This document shows, in pieces, positions 5,377 through 7,213 of a stretch of DNA of 7,213 nucleotides. Positions within the stretch are counted from its first letter, which is position 1. Every line of letters starts with the position of its first letter. The DNA is from an uncultured Clostridia bacterium (GTDB lineage: Bacteria; Bacillota_A; Clostridia; TANB77; CAG-508), in contig CALXJS010000069.1 of NCBI GenBank assembly GCA_944388685.1, positions 1 to 7,213 on the forward strand, read 5' to 3'. The position numbers and the translations under genes are program-made. The notes below the pieces were generated by a model. That model did not search any database. It saw only the letters and a list, made by a program, of their open reading frames with translations, and was not told the DNA's origin.

Positions 5377-6666
5377 ATGATAGATATTAAATTTTTAAGA
5401 GAACATCCAGATATTGTTAAAGATAATATTAAAAAGAAATTTCAAGACCATAAATTGATAATGGTTGATGAAGTTATTGAATTAGATAAGAAAAATAGAG
5501 AAGCACAATTAACCGGAGATACTTTAAGGTCTAAAAGAAAAACATTAAGTTCTCAAATTGGAGAATTGATGAAAACTGGTAAAAAGGAAGACGCTGAAAA
5601 AATCAAAGCACAAGTACAAGATATAAATAGTCAATTGGAAGAAAACGAAAAATTAGAAGCCCAATATGCAGAAGAAATAAAGGCAAGAATGATGAAAATT
5701 CCAAACATCATGCATGAATCTGTTCCTATTGGTAAAGATGATTCTGAAAATGTGGAAATTCAAAAATATGGAGAACCTATTGTTCCTGATTATGAAATTC
5801 CTTTCCATGGAGAAATTTTAGAAAGCTTAGATGGATTAGATTTAGATAGTGCTAGACGTGTTTCTGGTAATGGCTTTTACTATTTACTAGGTAATGTTGC
5901 AAGACTACATTCTGCTGTTTTAACTTATGCTAGAGATTTTATGATTAATAAAGGCTTTACCTATTGTATTCCACCATATATGATTAGAAGTGATGTCGTT
6001 ACTGGTGTTATGAGTTTTGAAGAAATGGATGCCATGATGTATAAAATTGAAGGAGAAGATTTATATTTAATTGGTACTTCTGAGCATTCTATGATTGGTA
6101 AATTTAAAGACCAAATCTTAAAAAAAGAAGATATGCCCTATACGATGACTTCATACTCTCCTTGCTTTAGAAAAGAAAAAGGTGCACATGGTATTGAAGA
6201 ACGTGGTGTATATAGAATCCACCAATTTGAAAAGCAAGAAATGATTGTGGTTTGTGAACCAGAAGATAGTTGGAATTGGTATGATAAAATGTGGTCATAT
6301 ACAGTTGAATTTTTTAGAAGTATGAATATTCCTGTAAGAACTTTAGAATGTTGTAGTGGAGATTTAGCAGATTTAAAAGCCAAATCTTGTGATGTAGAAG
6401 CATGGTCTCCTAGACAACAAAAATATTTTGAAGTTGGTAGTTGTTCAAATTTAACCGATGCACAAGCTAGACGTTTAGGTATTCGTATTAAAGGAGAAAA
6501 AGGAAATTATTTTGCACATACTTTGAACAATACCGTTGTTGCTCCCCCACGTATGTTGATTTCTATTGTGGAAAACAATTATCAACCAGATGGCAGTGTA
6601 ATTATTCCAGAAGTATTAAGACCATATATGGGTGGACTTGAAAAAATAGAACCAAAAGTACATTAG
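5377..6666 (+). CDS. serS: Seryl-tRNA synthetase
   Basis: This cytoplasmic class II enzyme attaches serine to tRNA-Ser (and serine to tRNA-Sec where present) using ATP. The 429-aa length is normal. Residues 1 to about 110 form the charged two-helix coiled-coil arm that grips the long variable arm of the tRNA. The catalytic core follows, with the serine-binding TSE motif at 234-236, motif 2 from FRKE (264-267) to RIHQFEK (280-286), SCSN (355-358), and motif 3 HTLNNT..PPRM..ENN..PEVLRPYMGG (381-420) with the ATP-binding Arg392. The motif 2 loop (GAHGIEERG) and motif 3 (HTLNNTVVAPPRML) differ from the usual bacterial GRDTRG and HTLNGSGLAVGRTL versions and look closer to archaeal relatives. AAAGGAGG lies 6-7 bases before the ATG. 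No T-box (GGTGGNACCGCG) precedes it, although such leaders are common on clostridial aminoacyl-tRNA synthetase genes. A 70-base gap without a terminator leads into purA, which suggests co-transcription. Confidence 0.96.
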   Translation: MIDIKFLREHPDIVKDNIKKKFQDHKLIMVDEVIELDKKNREAQLTGDTLRSKRKTLSSQIGELMKTGKKEDAEKIKAQVQDINSQLEENEKLEAQYAEEIKARMMKIPNIMHESVPIGKDDSENVEIQKYGEPIVPDYEIPFHGEILESLDGLDLDSARRVSGNGFYYLLGNVARLHSAVLTYARDFMINKGFTYCIPPYMIRSDVVTGVMSFEEMDAMMYKIEGEDLYLIGTSEHSMIGKFKDQILKKEDMPYTMTSYSPCFRKEKGAHGIEERGVYRIHQFEKQEMIVVCEPEDSWNWYDKMWSYTVEFFRSMNIPVRTLECCSGDLADLKAKSCDVEAWSPRQQKYFEVGSCSNLTDAQARRLGIRIKGEKGNYFAHTLNNTVVAPPRMLISIVENNYQPDGSVIIPEVLRPYMGGLEKIEPKVH

Positions 6667-6736
6667 TACAATCAAAGATTTCAATGTATATATGTAAATA
6701 TCTATTGAACTAAATAAAGTTAAAGGAGAAAATATT

Positions 6737-7213
6737 ATGAATAGAAATATAACTATAATTGTTGGCACTAAATGGGGAGATGAAGGAAAAGGAAAAATAG
6801 CTGCAATAGAAGCACAAGATGCAAAACTCGTTATTAGAGCAACTGGTGGAAGTAATGCTGGACATACTGTCATTTATAAAGGACAAAAATTACCATTACA
6901 CTTAATTCCTGGTGGAATTGCTTATCCTCAAACAACTTGTATTATTGGACCTGGAGTTGTACTTGATTTAGAAGTGTTATTTGAAGAAATTGCATTTTTA
7001 AAGAAATGTGGTATTCCAGATTTTGAAACTAGATTAAAAATTAGTGGACGTACACATGTTACACTTCCTTATCATAAAGATTTAGACGGATTATTTGAAT
7101 CTTTAAAAAATAAACCAGTTGGAACAACAAAAAGAGGAATTGGTCCAACTTATGCAGATAAAAGTAATCGTATTGGTATTAGAATGTATGATTTACTTCT
7201 TCCAGAAGATGAA
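6737..7213 (+). CDS. purA: Adenylosuccinate synthetase, N-terminal part (cut by window end)
   Basis: PurA joins IMP and aspartate using GTP to make adenylosuccinate, the first committed step from IMP to AMP. The visible 159 residues start with the GTP-binding WGDEGKGK loop (13-20), including the catalytic Asp15, then GGSNAGHT with the catalytic His43, HLIPGG (55-60), IGPGVV (70-75), and the IMP-binding GTTKRGIGP (129-137). The segment after the P-loop ([17 protein letters not shown]) departs from the commonest RYQGGNNAGHT wording, but the key residues are intact. AAAGGAG (6722-6728) lies 8 bases before the ATG. The reading frame is still open at the last base; the family is normally about 430 aa, so roughly 270 residues lie outside. 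The short gap after serS, with neither terminator nor clear promoter, suggests a shared transcript. Confidence 0.95.
   Translation, partial: MNRNITIIVGTKWGDEGKGKIAAIEAQDAKLVIRATGGSNAGHTVIYKGQKLPLHLIPGGIAYPQTTCIIGPGVVLDLEVLFEEIAFLKKCGIPDFETRLKISGRTHVTLPYHKDLDGLFESLKNKPVGTTKRGIGPTYADKSNRIGIRMYDLLLPEDE

Noticed and set aside
6667..6736. Possible promoter or terminator between serS and purA
   Set aside because: No hairpin and no acceptable -35/-10 pair was found; only the purA ribosome binding site is clear.
1..7213. CRISPR arrays, tRNA or rRNA genes, transposase genes
   Set aside because: No spaced direct repeats, tRNA-like cloverleaf, rRNA segments or transposase-like ORFs were seen.

Overview
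The window looks like a stretch of chromosome from a low-GC Gram-positive bacterium (Bacillota, probably Clostridia or a related gut lineage). It is visibly AT-rich. Its genes have strong AGGAGG-type ribosome binding sites and sigma-A-like promoters. It carries an RNase J and a secreted protein resembling DUF4474, a family I know from Firmicutes. TGG encodes Trp and the complete genes end in TAA or TAG, so nothing argues against genetic code 11.

Layout, left to right. Bases 1-250 hold a compact minus-strand unit: a perfect consensus promoter, a patch clearly richer in GC than its surroundings, and an intrinsic terminator. It may be a small structured RNA of about 155 nt or the tail of a foreign or decayed gene. 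A plus-strand promoter (321-349) then drives an exported protein of about 402 aa (456-1664) with a signal peptide, one Ca-binding-type Asp repeat and a DUF4474-like C-terminal domain. A perfect 16-bp hairpin at 1670-1710 serves as terminator for this gene and for the convergent RNase J gene. RNase J (1765-3663, minus) has a full-length core plus a basic N-terminal extension of about 83 aa. A 400-nt leader lies upstream of it, with a promoter at 4070-4098 and a hairpin almost at the predicted mRNA 5' end. Next is a small CaCA-family cation exchanger (4181-5068, minus).

A compact divergent promoter region (5087-5152) separates the exchanger from a plus-strand group: a C-terminally truncated DUF1653 microprotein (5184-5303), an 11-bp palindrome (5315-5350), seryl-tRNA synthetase serS (5377-6666), and the first 159 codons of adenylosuccinate synthetase purA (6737 to the window end). 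I see no separate promoter for serS or purA, so these three genes are probably co-transcribed.

Most of the window is housekeeping: RNA decay, tRNA charging, purine synthesis and ion transport. The items most worth checking are the promoter-to-terminator unit at 50-241, the structured RNase J leader, the truncated DUF1653 gene beside a palindrome, the archaeal-like signature of the SerRS, and the in-frame start-stop codon pair ahead of the exported protein.
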